DNA of 64,000 nucleotides. Origin: Larix kaempferi. Taxonomy: Eukaryota > Streptophyta > Pinopsida > Pinales > Pinaceae. This document shows, one piece after another, positions 1 through 10,899 of the stretch (its first letter is position 1; each line of letters starts with the position of its first letter). The stretch is taken from positions 12,126,501 through 12,190,500 of the forward strand of contig BSBM01000608.1 in NCBI GenBank assembly GCA_027924585.1. Direction: 5' to 3'. A program made the translations under genes and the position numbers. The notes under the pieces were generated by a model. That model saw only the letters and a list, made by a program, of their open reading frames with translations. It did no database searches and was not told the origin of the DNA.

Positions 1-181
1 TATGTCTTCTTAAATCTTCTATTTCTGCAAAAGGCACAGCATACAAGACTTCTTGATGTTCAGAATCAGAGATGGAGTTTTCTTGATTTATTACTTCAAG
101 ATTTGGGTTGTCTAAAATTCCTGTTTTAAGCGGGTTTTCAGTAACATTTTTGACAATGGGATTTTTTCCTTTATCAGCCAT
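1..181 (-). CDS. N-terminal part of gag-like ORF, runs off the window
   Basis: An open frame starts at the ATG complementary to 179-181 and stays open to the left edge (about 60 codons, no stop). The protein begins MADKGKNPIVKN and is polar and acidic, with no recognisable domain in the visible part. The call rests on position. The ATG lies 9 bp inside a primer-binding-like site and 33 bp inside the terminal TG of a 754-bp LTR-like block, exactly where gag of a minus-strand LTR retrotransposon should start. Whether the element is Ty3/Gypsy or Ty1/Copia cannot be told. It appears undamaged as far as it can be seen, unlike its neighbours, so this may be one of the younger insertions. Confidence 0.5.
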   Translation of the reverse strand, partial: MADKGKNPIVKNVTENPLKTGILDNPNLEVINQENSISDSEHQEVLYAVPFAEIEDLRRH

Positions 182-190
182 GCAGTTCAG

Positions 191-208
191 GCCCTCCTTC
201 TAGTGCCA
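191..208 (-). other. Primer-binding site of left-edge LTR element
   Basis: On the minus strand this reads TGGCACTAGAAGGAGGGC. It begins with the TGG that pairs with the CCA end of a tRNA primer and lies 5 bp inside the LTR end at 214. I do not assign the tRNA. A gag-like ATG follows directly. Confidence 0.55.
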
Positions 209-213
209 AAAAT

Positions 214-967
214 TGTTGACGGCCTAAATATCGCAGCATCAACCAGAAAGGGATTCTCCTCGGTAAACTATCCCAATTAGATTGTCCACCATTTGGTATG
301 GGGAATCTGTCTGGTTAGAGGTTCCGGCTACCGTTAGATTTGGAGATTTGCTTTTTTTACGCCGGTTATGACTCGATCCACCATTCTTTTTTATTTTATT
401 CTTAAGATGATGTGCAAGTGCCTAAGCTAATTTAATCTAAATGCAGAGCTTGAAACAAATCTGTATCTACAGCAAGAGATTAAAGATATAAAGATAGGTT
501 TTAATCCATATGAAAGCATTCTATTACTCATGTTAGGAGAAACATCATTGCAAAGAAAATAGTAAGATCCCTCAATACATAGAAATAATTCAGAACAGTA
601 AAGAAAGATCTCACAGTAGGATATGAATGTCACAAGAATAAATCAGCATGCATCCAACACACATTTCTAGGCAAAAGACGTCCTCTCTAGGCTCTTATTA
701 GGCAAAATTCATTTTCTTGGAGAAAGTGCAAAAATAGTTCGTACAAGTTTAAAAAATTCATTTTCCCTTCCAAAAGTCCTTTACACTATTCCCTAAGCCT
801 CTATTTATATATTTACAAAATCCTTCTAATGCTGCCACATGTACCCTAACTCTAGAAGCTTCCAATTTGTCCTTTAGTGCCCCAATTACAGATAGGAATA
901 ATTCGTGGAAGCTTAAGATAAAAGAAAAAATTAGAGACAACTGTCCCTCATACTTCATGACTTAACA
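214..967 (-). repeat. 5' LTR of an LTR retrotransposon extending off the left edge
   Basis: The block starts TGTTGACGG on the plus strand and ends CTTAACA, giving the TGTT...AACA terminal inverted repeat usual for plant LTRs (754 bp). On its inner side are a primer-binding-like sequence (191-208) and an ATG-initiated ORF. On its outer side the sequence changes at once into the C-terminal end of the unrelated decayed ORF at 1007-4183, so this element inserted at the tail of that ORF. A minus-strand TATA box (802-811) sits at a sensible LTR promoter position. The second LTR and the target-site duplication lie outside the window, so the outer boundary is inferred from the termini only. Confidence 0.6.
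802..811 (-). promoter_or_regulatory. TATA box in left-edge LTR
   Basis: The minus strand reads TATATAAATA followed by GAGG, a good plant TATA box. It is about 155 bp from the LTR 5' end (967) and is oriented to transcribe towards the gag-like ORF. Confidence 0.5.
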
Positions 968-1006
968 AAAAGGAGGAAAATATTTCAACGTATTATGGCT
1001 ACCATG

Positions 1007-4000
1007 TCAGCTAGGTGGCGCCTCTGCTTCAACTGGAGCCTTACATTCGGAAGGTGCTTCTTCCTGAACTTACGCCTCTACTCCAGATGGTGTAACTTTG
1101 TCGACAGGTGCCTTTGCCGCTATTTTCTTATCTTCTTCTGCTATGTAACTGAACCAAATTCCTATGTCTCTTACGACAATTTTTGCTGGTGAGGGGAGCA
1201 TAATCTTTTGTGAGGTCACATGTTTACCAAGCTTTGCCTCAATACTTTGAATTTCTGCTATTGTTGTCTGGTGGATCTCCTTGAGCTCATGATTGTGTAC
1301 TGATGATAGCCCAATGTAGTGATGAAGATCATCGGTAGCCAACACATCAATTTTCTTTACATACTCCAACTAAACGCCCATCTCTTCCTTAAAATCTGAC
1401 AAACGTTGCTCTTTGTTTGGAAAATCATCCAGGGTCTGAGGAAAAATAAGCTTGCATTTTTCATGTACTTCATGAATCTTTTGATACAGGCTATTACCTT
1501 TCCCAATTGTTCCCTGGATCTTAGCCATTAGCTTAACGCCGCAATTCCTGCAAAAATCCATGAGAGCTACATCTTCCTTAAAACCGTCCCCGGATTTGAA
1601 TGGGATATGCTTAGGGAAATCCACCTTCCCTTCTCTCCACTCTATCTGGCTCAAAATGTTTGCTTTAACCCGAGTGTATTTTCCTTTAAGCGTGATGGCT
1701 TCGGCATTGACTTCTTTCAGCGTATCCAACATCGTCTTGAGTCTGCAAACCTGCACAGTAATCAACTCTTGTGTGGCATGCATTTGTCTCAAGATGTCAT
1801 AGGATTGCTCGTGAAAAGGAGACATATCCATCGCTCTACTTTCTACTTGCTCCAGCCGCTCAACCATTGATTTCTTATCCTGCTCCAACTGAACAACTCT
1901 AGATTTGGAGTCTTTCTTTTCAAACTCGACGACCATCATCTGGATCACCAGCTGCTCCTTTTCCTCTTTTACGTGTCGACACTTATCTGACAACTCCTTG
2001 TGATCAGTAGATAGGCGATTATATTTGTTCACCACAAGATCCCTATAAGCCTGCTCGTTAGCCATAGTATGTTGCAGCATGCGAGCTCTTCTCTTTGTTG
2101 ACTCAAACTCTTTGACCATGACAATCACATTGTCTTCTGTTGCTTTTGCTGCCAACACTGCGGTGGATGCCATGGCTATGGGAGCCTTATTCGTATTTTG
2201 CATAACCATGGTTTCTCGCTAGGTGAAAATATCTGCCTGGAAAAGTCTCTTTATCCTCTCTTTTGACTACAGGGCCACAACTTTCCTCTTCTTATAATAC
2301 ACAAATTTATCCCATCGGGACACAGTATGATCTTCGGATGGGGTGAAAGGGATGATTGGGAGGTCTCTTATATGGACTTCTACTTCCGTGGGTGGGGTCT
2401 GTACTACTTGAGATGAGTCTATTTCCATATCTTGGGTGCCATAGCCACCCACCTGGGAATCTTCGTTGGCCTCAGCCTCTTCTTCATCATTTTTCTCTGC
2501 TTCAGCTTTGAGTCTTCTTTCTTATTCCTCATCTTTCTGTTGATTTTCAATTACCTCCCTCTGCTCTTGTTCCTGAGCTTCTTGCTGCAGTCTTGCTTCT
2601 TCAGCTTCCTGCTGCAATCTCACTTAATCAGCTTCCCTCTGCAATCTTGCTTCCTCAGCTTCTCTCTGCAACCTTGCTTCCTCATCTTCCTGCTGCAACC
2701 TTTCCTCTTCAGCTTTCAATCTTTGTTCTTCACAGACTAGGGCCTCAGACGTTTCCCTTTCTTTCTAGAGGTTGGCTTCTCGGGCTGTGGCAGAGCTAGA
2801 GCTAGCTCCACTGCTGTGACGACAAATCTGTAATTCAGTCATATTACTAATTCCCCTGAACACTTCTTCTTTGTCATCATACTAATGGGCATACTCAAAG
2901 TGAGCATACCATTCCTTGCAATGCTCCACAACTTTGCTCCGCCTGTCATTTCTATGAAAGATTGCCTCACCAAAGTGAAAAGCTTTCAACTCCTGAATGA
3001 ACTCTTTGGATGATGCAACCCCTGAGAACTTATAGGCTCCTATACAGAAATTCAAAGGAGGGAAAGAAGCCTTATTTTGCTTATTAAGAACTCCTCCTAT
3101 TCCATCAAGAAAAACTTGTCTGACTGCTTCTTTCAGGACTACATAATCAGTGGCGTATTTTGGTAAGATGTATGGTGGCTTAGTGCCTCCGAACATCCTA
3201 ATATAGGTACCCTCTTCTAAGAAGTAGAAATCTCCGTAACCTTCCATGACTTCCATGGTGTTCTCCGACAAGCAATTGGGTTCTTCATTGAACATCTGCT
3301 CATATAGAGCCATAATGAATTCTTCACATATGAGCTTATAGTGAACTCTGTAATTTTGAGCCCATAGTATTTTATAAGTAGTGTATATTGGGGTGTTGGA
3401 CTGATCCCATGAGCATCCTAACCTGGGGAAAGGGAGCTTTGCCAAGATTTAATCAATGAGGTATGAAGACATGAAAAACTCTGACTTTTTTTCCGCCAAA
3501 CCTTCTCTAGTTGCGGCCACAATGGATGCCAAACTATCTGAGAGAATAGTATCCCAATCAAACACAGTTCCCTTAAATGCTATGTAATGGATTATGGGGG
3601 CCCATTGTATCCTATATACGGTTCCATCGGGCATGCCGAAAATTCTGCTTAACATAAGGGAAATCAACCTAAATGGAGGTCTTAGGCTCTGAATGTCATA
3701 CTCATCATTGTCCCTCTTCCTTAGCTGTTTTCCCATGATTAACAGCCTTTTAGCCATTTCAAAACTATTCATTTGTTCCAACCATGCATCGTCCAGTGCC
3801 TGCTGGGGACGTGGGAATTTATAGGCTGCGGCAATATAAGTTGGATGGAACAAAGCGAATGCCTCTCCCTTTTTGTCCTGCAACACTCTTGTTTGTGGGT
3901 TGGCATGTTCCAATATCCACCCGATTACTTCTGAGCACGAGAATAGCTCAGGGAAAGTAGAAGCCCTGGATATGCCGGAGGTCATGATGTGGAGGTAGAT

Positions 4001-4183
4001 TTGTTCTTCTTCTATTAGCATGCCTAGGATATCTTGGTCCCTGATCATCCGGTAAATATCTCCCCACAGGACCTCGAGAGGGATGCCCGTGGTGCACTTA
4101 GTGTCTTGAAAGAGAGTTTCAGTCCTTGGCTGTACTGGCTCTGGCTCCATCATCTTAGCTTTCTTTCTGCTACCTTTCAGCAT
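1007..4183 (-). pseudogene. Decayed ~1,050-codon ORF of unknown repetitive family (globular N-terminus + coiled coil)
   Basis: Five open segments starting at 4183, 3445, 2452, 2209 and 1369 are all in the same minus-strand frame. They are separated only by single stop codons, nearly all TAG or TAA where Gln fits. The ATG at 4183 has an in-frame TAA three codons upstream. Residues 1-430 look globular; the sequence FFMSSYLID runs across a stop into LAKLPFPRLG, and at 3180-3235 there is GDFYFLEEGTYIRMFGG followed by a YILPKYAT...RQ segment. Next comes an E/Q-rich stretch of 9-residue repeats (about 2583-2720), an acidic linker, a long charged coiled coil (about 1560-2200) and a short tail. No reverse transcriptase or integrase motif is present. 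The locus at 35690-39027 shares the motif block and layout. It could be a retroelement accessory ORF (env position of element A) or an independent non-autonomous element. Function is not known. Confidence 0.65.
2583..2720 (-). repeat. 27-bp coding repeat (E/Q/R-rich, 9 residues)
   Basis: Four to five imperfect tandem copies encode units such as EEARLQREA and EEARLQQEA on the minus strand within the decayed ORF at 1007-4183. Heptad-compatible charge suggests a helical or coiled-coil spacer. One unit has acquired a stop (GAA to TAA or equivalent). Confidence 0.7.
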
Positions 4184-5005
4184 TGTAGCTTATCTCTGTC
4201 AAGCAATCATACGAGAATAAACATAAGATATTCAACCATTATGTAAAACAGAGCATAAAATAGAGCGAGACGAGAAGGAAACAGGACTAGCATGATAACG
4301 TATAATCATAAGAGGCCACAGTGTCGCATGTTGGGGAAAGAAACAAAATGCAGAATAGTCAAGGAAACATATTATAGCCGTCAGACTTGATCGTTCTAGG
4401 GAGGCAATGCCGGGTTTGGAACTTTTGAAAAGTTTCGAAAGAGGTAGGCATATGACGTACAAAAACCCATTTCCCTCCTTATCTCTGAAGATAGGATGCC
4501 CTTCATTATAGGCGGATCCTTCTGAGATGGCAAAGTTACCTGGGTTGGACCTTTCAGCTTTAGGGGAAGGGTTCAAGGAATATAGAGGAGGAAAGGAGTA
4601 GGTGCGTAAGCAATAAACGTAAGTGCAGCAGGCTTACAGTGAACCCACATTACTTCATAAGTAAATGGCTGAGCGGATAGAAAGCAAACATCAAATGGCT
4701 AAAGCGTGAGTGGTAGGATGGCTTGGATTGGGAAGCCTATGTGGATGTAGCGGTCGTAAAGTCTAAAGGATAGTCTGCTACGAACGCCCACTGGCCATGT
4801 AACGAAACGAAAATCACCCGAGAAAGCTCAAACATAGATAAGACAAAATTAACAGTAGAACCACCTACCTGGAAATGAAACACTGGTGTTACGGGGTTGA
4901 TGTGGTGGCAAATAAGCTGAGTTGGAGCGAATAAGCTTGCGCAGGTTCTAGACGGTGTCTTCCAAAACAAAATCTACCAATGGGAAAATAGAACCCCCTG
5001 CCACC

Positions 5006-5014
5006 CTTATATTA
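5006..5014 (-). promoter_or_regulatory. Candidate TATA box upstream of unknown ORF
   Basis: The minus strand reads TAATATAAG, followed by GGTGGCAGGGGG. It lies about 820 bp upstream of the ATG at 4183, which would imply a long leader. The context is plausible but there is no other promoter evidence. Confidence 0.25.
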
Positions 5015-5248
5015 AGATTAGTACATGTGGACATTAATTGCGTAGGTGGTGAAATTAAAACAGAGTTAAACCTTCGCGTATGGTGGGGTCATTTCAACCC
5101 ATTCGGCATTTATGCGTAACTACCAAAATCGGATGAAAAAGGTTGGTCTTGTCCGCCGTTGCGGATAGAAATTGTGAGTTCCTTCCGAAGTGCGAGAGAC
5201 TTGGATTTTGAGCGCGGCATCTGCTTGTTGCGAGAAAGAAGATAAATA

Positions 5249-5490
5249 TGATCCGTCGTTGCAAAAAGACTCGACGAGTTCTTTCAAAATTGATGAGTCA
5301 AAAGACTCGCAGTGAAACTTCTCGAGTTGATCCATCGTTTCGGAATGACTTGGCGAGTTCTTCCGAAATTGATGAGGCAAAAGTATTTCGCGGTTGAAGT
5401 TCTCGAGTTGATCCGCTGTTGCAGAAAGACTTGATGAGTTTTTTCGCAATAGCGGATGAATTTGGTAAGTCTTTTCTAAAAAGTGAATGG
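5249..5490. repeat. 80-bp tandem repeat, three copies
   Basis: Units start with GATCC at about 5250, 5330 and 5410. Each contains a (T)TTGC or TTTCGG..GACT block, GAGTTCTT and TTCTCGAGTT. Copies have diverged and the third is incomplete. Related shorter motifs (TTTCGGGAGAGAATTTCAAG) recur at 5550-5640. Translations on the minus strand (5120-5567) are repeat artefacts, not a gene. Confidence 0.65.
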
Positions 5491-6408
5491 TTGGGGAACT
5501 TGGGAAGAAGGCTCTTGTAGCAGCAAGACTTGATGAATGCTTCCTTCATTTCGGGAGAGAATTTCAAGTTCTTCCACAGTTTTGGGTGAACATCTCAAGT
5601 TCTTCCGCTATTTCGGGAGAGAATTTCAAGTTCTGACTTAGAACAAAAACTCCAAAAAATATTTCTCACTTGAAAAAAAAGACTAAGTTCAAAAGTTTCC
5701 TAAAGGGGACTTAACCTTTTAAGCAGGCTTTCTAGGAAAAGAAAAGGAGGGGCCCCAATGTCTACAAAATTTTGGGGAGGGATGTTGTTGCAACAACATG
5801 CATGAAATGAAATAGATCATTTCCACAGCCTCCTTGGGATTCCTAACCTATGAAATTACCTGACCTACTCGTAGCATGTATTTCTTGCCTCTTGTAAATA
5901 CCTTGTTGTTCCGCTTTAGCCTTTGGTGACTGTATTTATGCATCACCATCATCCAGGACGCCTGCTTCGAAAACCCTGTGCGGATCCGTTTACCTAATGC
6001 GTTGATTCTATCATCATTTCTTCTCCGTGTGGTGACCAGGATTCCTACGTGTGTGATGGTTAACCATAGTGCTCCCAACTTCCCTTCATGTCATCCCCAT
6101 GCGAATTATCATCTGTGGTGCCACCGACCATGCTACCCCGGTGTGTTGCTGTGTGTCAAATGTGCCTGGCGTCGGCACCAATCCAAGCCAACTAATCATC
6201 ATACCTGTCAAAAAGAGATGTTATCTGCTGATTTGATAGGGTCGCAATCCTACTGTTGTCGCCATCCAAACTTCATACTGCGGTACAACCCCTCTTTGTG
6301 CATCTTTTCATCCAGTTGGTGCGCCATCTGCCACCTCGTATTTTCTACATATATTATTATTATTTTTATTTTTTTATTTTTTATTCTATTTTTTTTTTAT
6401 GTTGGTCT

Positions 6409-7739
6409 TCATCCGCTCTGCGTCGGATCATGGTGATAGGCATTCAACCTACTCCCATTGACTAATTTCGGTAACAGTACCCCATCCAAGCTCTGTAACT
6501 GTACTGTGCCTCTGTTGGTGATAAAAGTGATATCATATGGTCCCAACCAGTGCATTTGCAACTTACCAAGGTGTTTCGCAAATTTTCTATCATACAACAG
6601 AACTGTATCCCCCTTCTGGAGTTGTTTCATCTTGACATGGCAGGTGTGCCATGCCTTCTGGCAGTCCTTTTGTACCTTATGGTGAAACCCTGCAATGAAT
6701 CGATATTCGTCAAGCTGTATTAGTTGTGTCAAGCATTCCTCCAGTGCACCATTGCCATGCATTCATGTTGTTGCAGCGATGCGTAAGCTCAATACTATGT
6801 ATTCCATTGGCATCACTGCTTCCTGGCTGTAAATGAGTCTAAATGGAGTCTGGCCAGTCAATCGCTTGCAGGTGGTGCGATATTCCCAAAGAACCACTGG
6901 GATTTTTAGGTCCCAGTTGTCGTGGTTCAAATTGCACACCTTGGTGAGAGCATGCTCCAATATCTTGTTGAACGCCTCAACTATCCCATTTTCCTAAGGG
7001 TGGTAAGGCGTACTCTTCTTGTGTTGGATCTAAAACTCTTCTGTCATCGCGGAAATTGTTTGGTTGACAAAGTGCATCCCTTAGTCACTTAGCAAGATGT
7101 TTGGGCACCCAAGCCTGGTGACCACATTGTCAAATAAGAATCGTGTTGCAGTTGCAGCAGAACAGTCTTTTAACGGTTCAGCTTCTGCTTAGCGCATTAG
7201 GTAATATGTCGCAATGATGATGTAACGTGACCCTGTTCTCTTCCCAGGTGGGTTGATAGGTCCCACAAAGTCGACGGCCCATTTATGGAATTCCTGTAGC
7301 GTTACTTGTGGTGCTAGTGGCATTTCTTCATGACGTGAGGGCTTCGCAGTGCATTGGCATATGTCGCAGCTCTTGGCATAATATGCAGCATCTCCATGCA
7401 AAGTTGGCCACCATAGCCCTGCTCGGAGGATTTTCCTCATAGTTTCTCTTCCACCGTAATGCCCCCGGAAAATTCCATCATGATCTTCCGATAGAATCTG
7501 TTCCTATTCGTGCGAAAGGATGCATCGTCGCATAATCTCATCTGGGCCCATTTTATATAACTCTCCTGCAATCAGCTGAAAGTCTGCGGCTCATACAACT
7601 AGTTGCTTCTTTTGGCTGGTAGTGAGCTCGGTCGGTGCCTCCCCTGTCGCCAAGAATTGAATGATTTATTCATAATGGCTATCGACCAGGCCAATCCTAA
7701 AAAACTGATCGTCCAACAATCCTTCATCTAAGCTCCTTG
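6409..7739 (-). pseudogene. Integrase of Ty3/Gypsy element A (decayed)
   Basis: The zinc-binding part is visible as [22 protein letters not shown] (7370-7440); the His pair is degraded. The catalytic core has the first Asp in [14 protein letters not shown] (about 7250-7285). The second Asp lies in LLSD, followed by a stop where Gln is expected (about 7085-7100). The Glu is in [12 protein letters not shown] (about 6965-6995). [16 protein letters not shown] and a GPYDITFITNRG...PKLVNGSRLNAYHH C-terminus complete the protein. At least five in-frame stops disrupt it. Sequence is close to the integrase of element B at 17482-18651, so both derive from one family. There is no recognisable chromodomain after the integrase. 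Confidence 0.85.
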
Positions 7740-8989
7740 GTTCCTCTCCTGATTCTATCTGTGAGAGGTGATCGGGTCCTGCATTGAATCATCCTGGTTT
7801 TACGATAATCTCGAAATCAAAATCCTGAAACATTAATAGCCAACGATAGATCCTCCCCCCCAACACAGGCTTGTTTACCAAGTATTTCAGCGCGGAGTGA
7901 TCTCTAAACATCTTGAAGTGGCCCCCTAAGAGGTAATGCCGAAATATCTGCAAAGCATAGACCATTGCCAACCCTTCCCGCTCAGTAGTCATATAATTCC
8001 TCTCCGCAGTAGATAATTTTCTACTGGAGAATGCTATCGGGTGGTCAATGTCGTCGGTTCCTGATTGGGCCAGTATAACGTTGAGTGCAACTGATGACAC
8101 ATTGACATGTATGTGGAATTCCTTCGTCCAATCCAGGAATGCGAGGATCGGTGCTGCGACCATCTTCTCCTTCAATATGTCCAAGCTCTTCTAACATTCC
8201 TCGATCCATTCAAACTTTGCATCCTTCTTTAGTAACTTCTACATGGGTGTTGTAATGGCTGCATAACCTCGAATGAATTTTTTGTAGTAATCTATGTGTC
8301 CCAATGTCGCTCGTAGTTGTTTGGACGTCGTTGCTGGTGGGAGGTCAACAATGATGGCAATCGTCTCCGGATCTACCAACATTCCTTCACGGCAGACAAT
8401 GTGTCCCAACAGTATGCCAAATGGAGCACAAAAGATACATTTCTTGAGGTTCATGGAAATTTGGTGTTGTTGACAATGTTCTAGCATAAGTCTTAAGTTC
8501 GCGACAAGATCTTTGACTAGCCCATATACCATCCAATTATCCATGTAGATAGCGAGGAACTTATGAATATAATCCTTGAATGCTGCTACCACTATTCTGG
8601 AAAATATTGCGGGAGCATTCTTTAATCCAAACGGCATCACTGTGTAGTGGAAGCATCCCCACTCTGTAATAAATGTAGTCTTGGCTCGATCTTCTTTGGC
8701 AATCTTGATTTGGTGGTATCCCAAAAATCCATCTGTAAAGGAATATATATCCTGGCCTCCTACTCCTTCGAGCACTTCATCCGTGAATGGGGTTGGAAAC
8801 AGATCATGTAGGCAGGAATCATTGAGTTTTCTTAGGTCGACACATATTCGTACCTCTCCTCTTTTCTTGTCCTGAACAACCATTGGACTGATCCATTCTA
8901 ATTCCTCAACTGGTTCAATAATTCCTACTTCCAATATTCTTTCAATTTCAACTTGCACTCGTTCCTTGTATCTCGAGTTCAGTCGATAT
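7740..8989 (-). pseudogene. Reverse transcriptase-RNase H of Ty3/Gypsy element A (decayed, catalytic residues lost)
   Basis: RT runs from about 8989: PVEELEWISPMVVQDKK, VRICVDLRKLND, FTDGFLGYHQIKIA, MPFGLKNAPAIFSR. The active-site box reads YMDN at 8536-8547 instead of YMDD, a G-to-A change of the second catalytic Asp. RNase H follows (about 7789-8184). Its first catalytic position reads VNVSS where family members, including element B, have VDASS, so that Asp is also lost by G-to-A. TTEREGLAMVYAL and the later Asp (RDHSALKYLV) are kept. Stops occur between RT and RNase H. The enzyme cannot be active. Identity of fold and family is certain from motif order. Confidence 0.92.
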
Positions 8990-10560
8990 GGCCGCTACTT
9001 AACCGGTTTCGCACCAGGTTTCGGGGGAATCCTCATTTCCCCTAAATCTCCAGAAATTCCCTTCATCTCTGAGAATTTCGTTGGAAACAAATCCTGAAAC
9101 TAATGTAGTAGGTCGATCATTTTCGTAATGGTCGACTCATCCCAATATTCACCAATGCTTGTGAACTTGGGTTTTTCCTCTGACCCAATATTCACCTTCA
9201 TAATCTTCAATGGCTGCTAAAATTTGTCCGACAGTATGTCTGGTGCCACAACACTGTGATTACCCTCCGATTCCGGTACATGCATGGCCTAGGGGTCATC
9301 ATCATCTTTGGGTTCTCTGGTGACATTGTAACACTCCATCAACATTTCTGGTGTCGCAGTCCATTGGAGTGCCATTGGTTGTCCAGTTGGTACCACTTCA
9401 AATATCTTTCCGCAAATCGCCTGTAGCATGGTGTGGATTAAGGGATTTATATCTGTGTATGAGAACGTTTGGCCGAAGCCAATCGTAAGCTACTCCATAT
9501 ATGTTGTCCCACATCGCAGTTCTGCTGCGACATACCAGCTCCGCGATACCTCATCCAATGTGTGTATGAATGCATGTACCCACTCTTGTCGTGCTCTCGA
9601 TCCCCATCAATGTTGACAGGCATTTAGATGTGCCTTTGCGTCTCTCTGTCCGTCCTATCGCATTTGGTCATCATTTGCGGCTGTGCCAAACCGAACCTCC
9701 ATGAGGCGTCGACATAGTGGCCAAGATGTGATGTTTGATTTATGCGCTTCCCACCATCGCGCAAGAGTAGCCTTCAAGGCTTCCTACAGGGACAGAAGAC
9801 GTTGTGGCTCTACCACCTTCTCCACAAATTCAGTGAGAAATGTGTTCAAGTTGGGCAGTCCTTTGTAGGTAGGTAACGAATATTCCTCTAATGCTACCAT
9901 CCGCATGGACTGGGTTATCCGTGTGCATCTACGAAAGGACACTTCATGCATCCGGTTCTTCCAGTTCTCAAGGGCCTCATCTGAATCGGAGGATGTCGAG
10001 CTATCACTGTGCCATTCTAGCTCTCCATTCGTGGTAGGTTTAACATAATTCTCATAAATGTTATACAAATTATCCCATCCTTCTGTAAACGCGTCCCTGG
10101 CTGGCTCCTTATAGCACAACCCTTCTGCAGGATCCAGTGGTGCGACAACTCTCATTTCCTTATTCTTGAATGAAATTATCCTTTTCTTAAAGTTGATGAT
10201 CGCTTGATTCTCCATAGCCCAGTCTAACCCCAGCAGTACCAGATAGGGGCTGGTGTTATCCACTATCTCAATAACATCAAAATCCGCATACGTTATGAGC
10301 CCTTCAATTTCAACCAAAAGTTGGCACACCCGACCGAGCGGGGTAACCTTGCTCTAATTCGCCAGTCGCGGCTGTACTGGTGACCAAGTCATCCATGGCT
10401 TCACCATTGTCTCCCACGTCTTCTTAGTCAAGATATTCACGTCCGAACCCAAATCCAAAATGATGGAGTCGACATCAAACTCTCCAATTTGTGCCGACAT
10501 CCGCATCTCCCTGCCTGTCTTCCTTTTATGTATGCGATTAACCCTCTGTTCTAGTCATGC
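8990..10560 (-). pseudogene. Protease and extra capsid-like module of element A
   Basis: The protease active site is DLGSDVN at about 10435-10455, inside ILDLGSDVNIL. The flap/C-terminal part YLVLLGLDWAMENQAI lies near 10230. Between protease and RT there is a second gag-like block: EPQRLL, then KATLARWWEAHK (about 9750-9780), CRRLM, a DGQ-type segment and EWVHAFIHTLDEVSRSWY (about 9530-9600) with AELR. This is the pattern of the retroviral-type capsid domain (WW, W..L..F, WxxxF). In a standard Ty3/Gypsy element the protease leads directly into RT, so this module is unusual. Element B carries the same module in an open frame (15181-15700), so it is not an assembly accident. Several stops are present here. 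Confidence 0.7.
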
Positions 10561-10899
10561 ACCTCCTTGTCATTGTAGTAGACTCATTATTTCCTCCAAT
10601 ACATCCGGGTCTTTTGATAAATCCAAGCAACTTCCCAAGAAGGATTTGAGGGTGTTTTCCTTCCTTTGCAACTTCATTGGGTCAAACATTGGTGGCATGT
10701 CATAGATTTCTTCCTCAAGAGGTACCTGTCTCCTATTTCTCATTGCACCCTGTACCTTTGAAATAGTGTCCTTTTCGATTTATGCGCCACCATTGGCTTG
10801 CTTCCGTCGTGTTTGCATTGGCCTGACATTGGTATGTGGTTTTTCGTCCCCAGTCACCACTCCTCCTTGTGTCACTATTCTAACCATCGCGTGGTTGCC

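Larger units (their letters stand above)
4184..6408. other. Non-coding stretch between unknown ORF and Ty3/Gypsy integrase
   Basis: I find no gene here; short frames have no recognisable content. The part next to the integrase (about 6180-6408) aligns by eye with the post-integrase linker of element B (18652-18800): an A-rich tract on the coding strand and then shared GATG.CACCAAC and AAAGAGG blocks. A T-rich tract lies at about 6347-6401. An 80-bp tandem repeat lies at 5249-5490, and a minus-strand TATA-like box at 5006-5014. At 5769-5800 a purine run TTTTGGGGAGGGA is followed by TGTTGTTGCAACAACA, which resembles a polypurine tract/LTR junction on the plus strand, but no partner was found. 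Confidence 0.5.

Noticed and set aside
2432-2740. Plus-strand ORF of 102 codons, Phe/Leu-rich
   Set aside because: It is the antisense shadow of the E/Q-rich repeat (CTT/TTC-rich complement) in the decayed minus-strand ORF at 1007-4183.
5978-6436. Plus-strand ORF of 152 codons ending in a Phe/Leu/Ile-rich stretch
   Set aside because: It is antisense to the post-integrase linker of element A; the hydrophobic tail is just the T-rich tract at 6347-6401.
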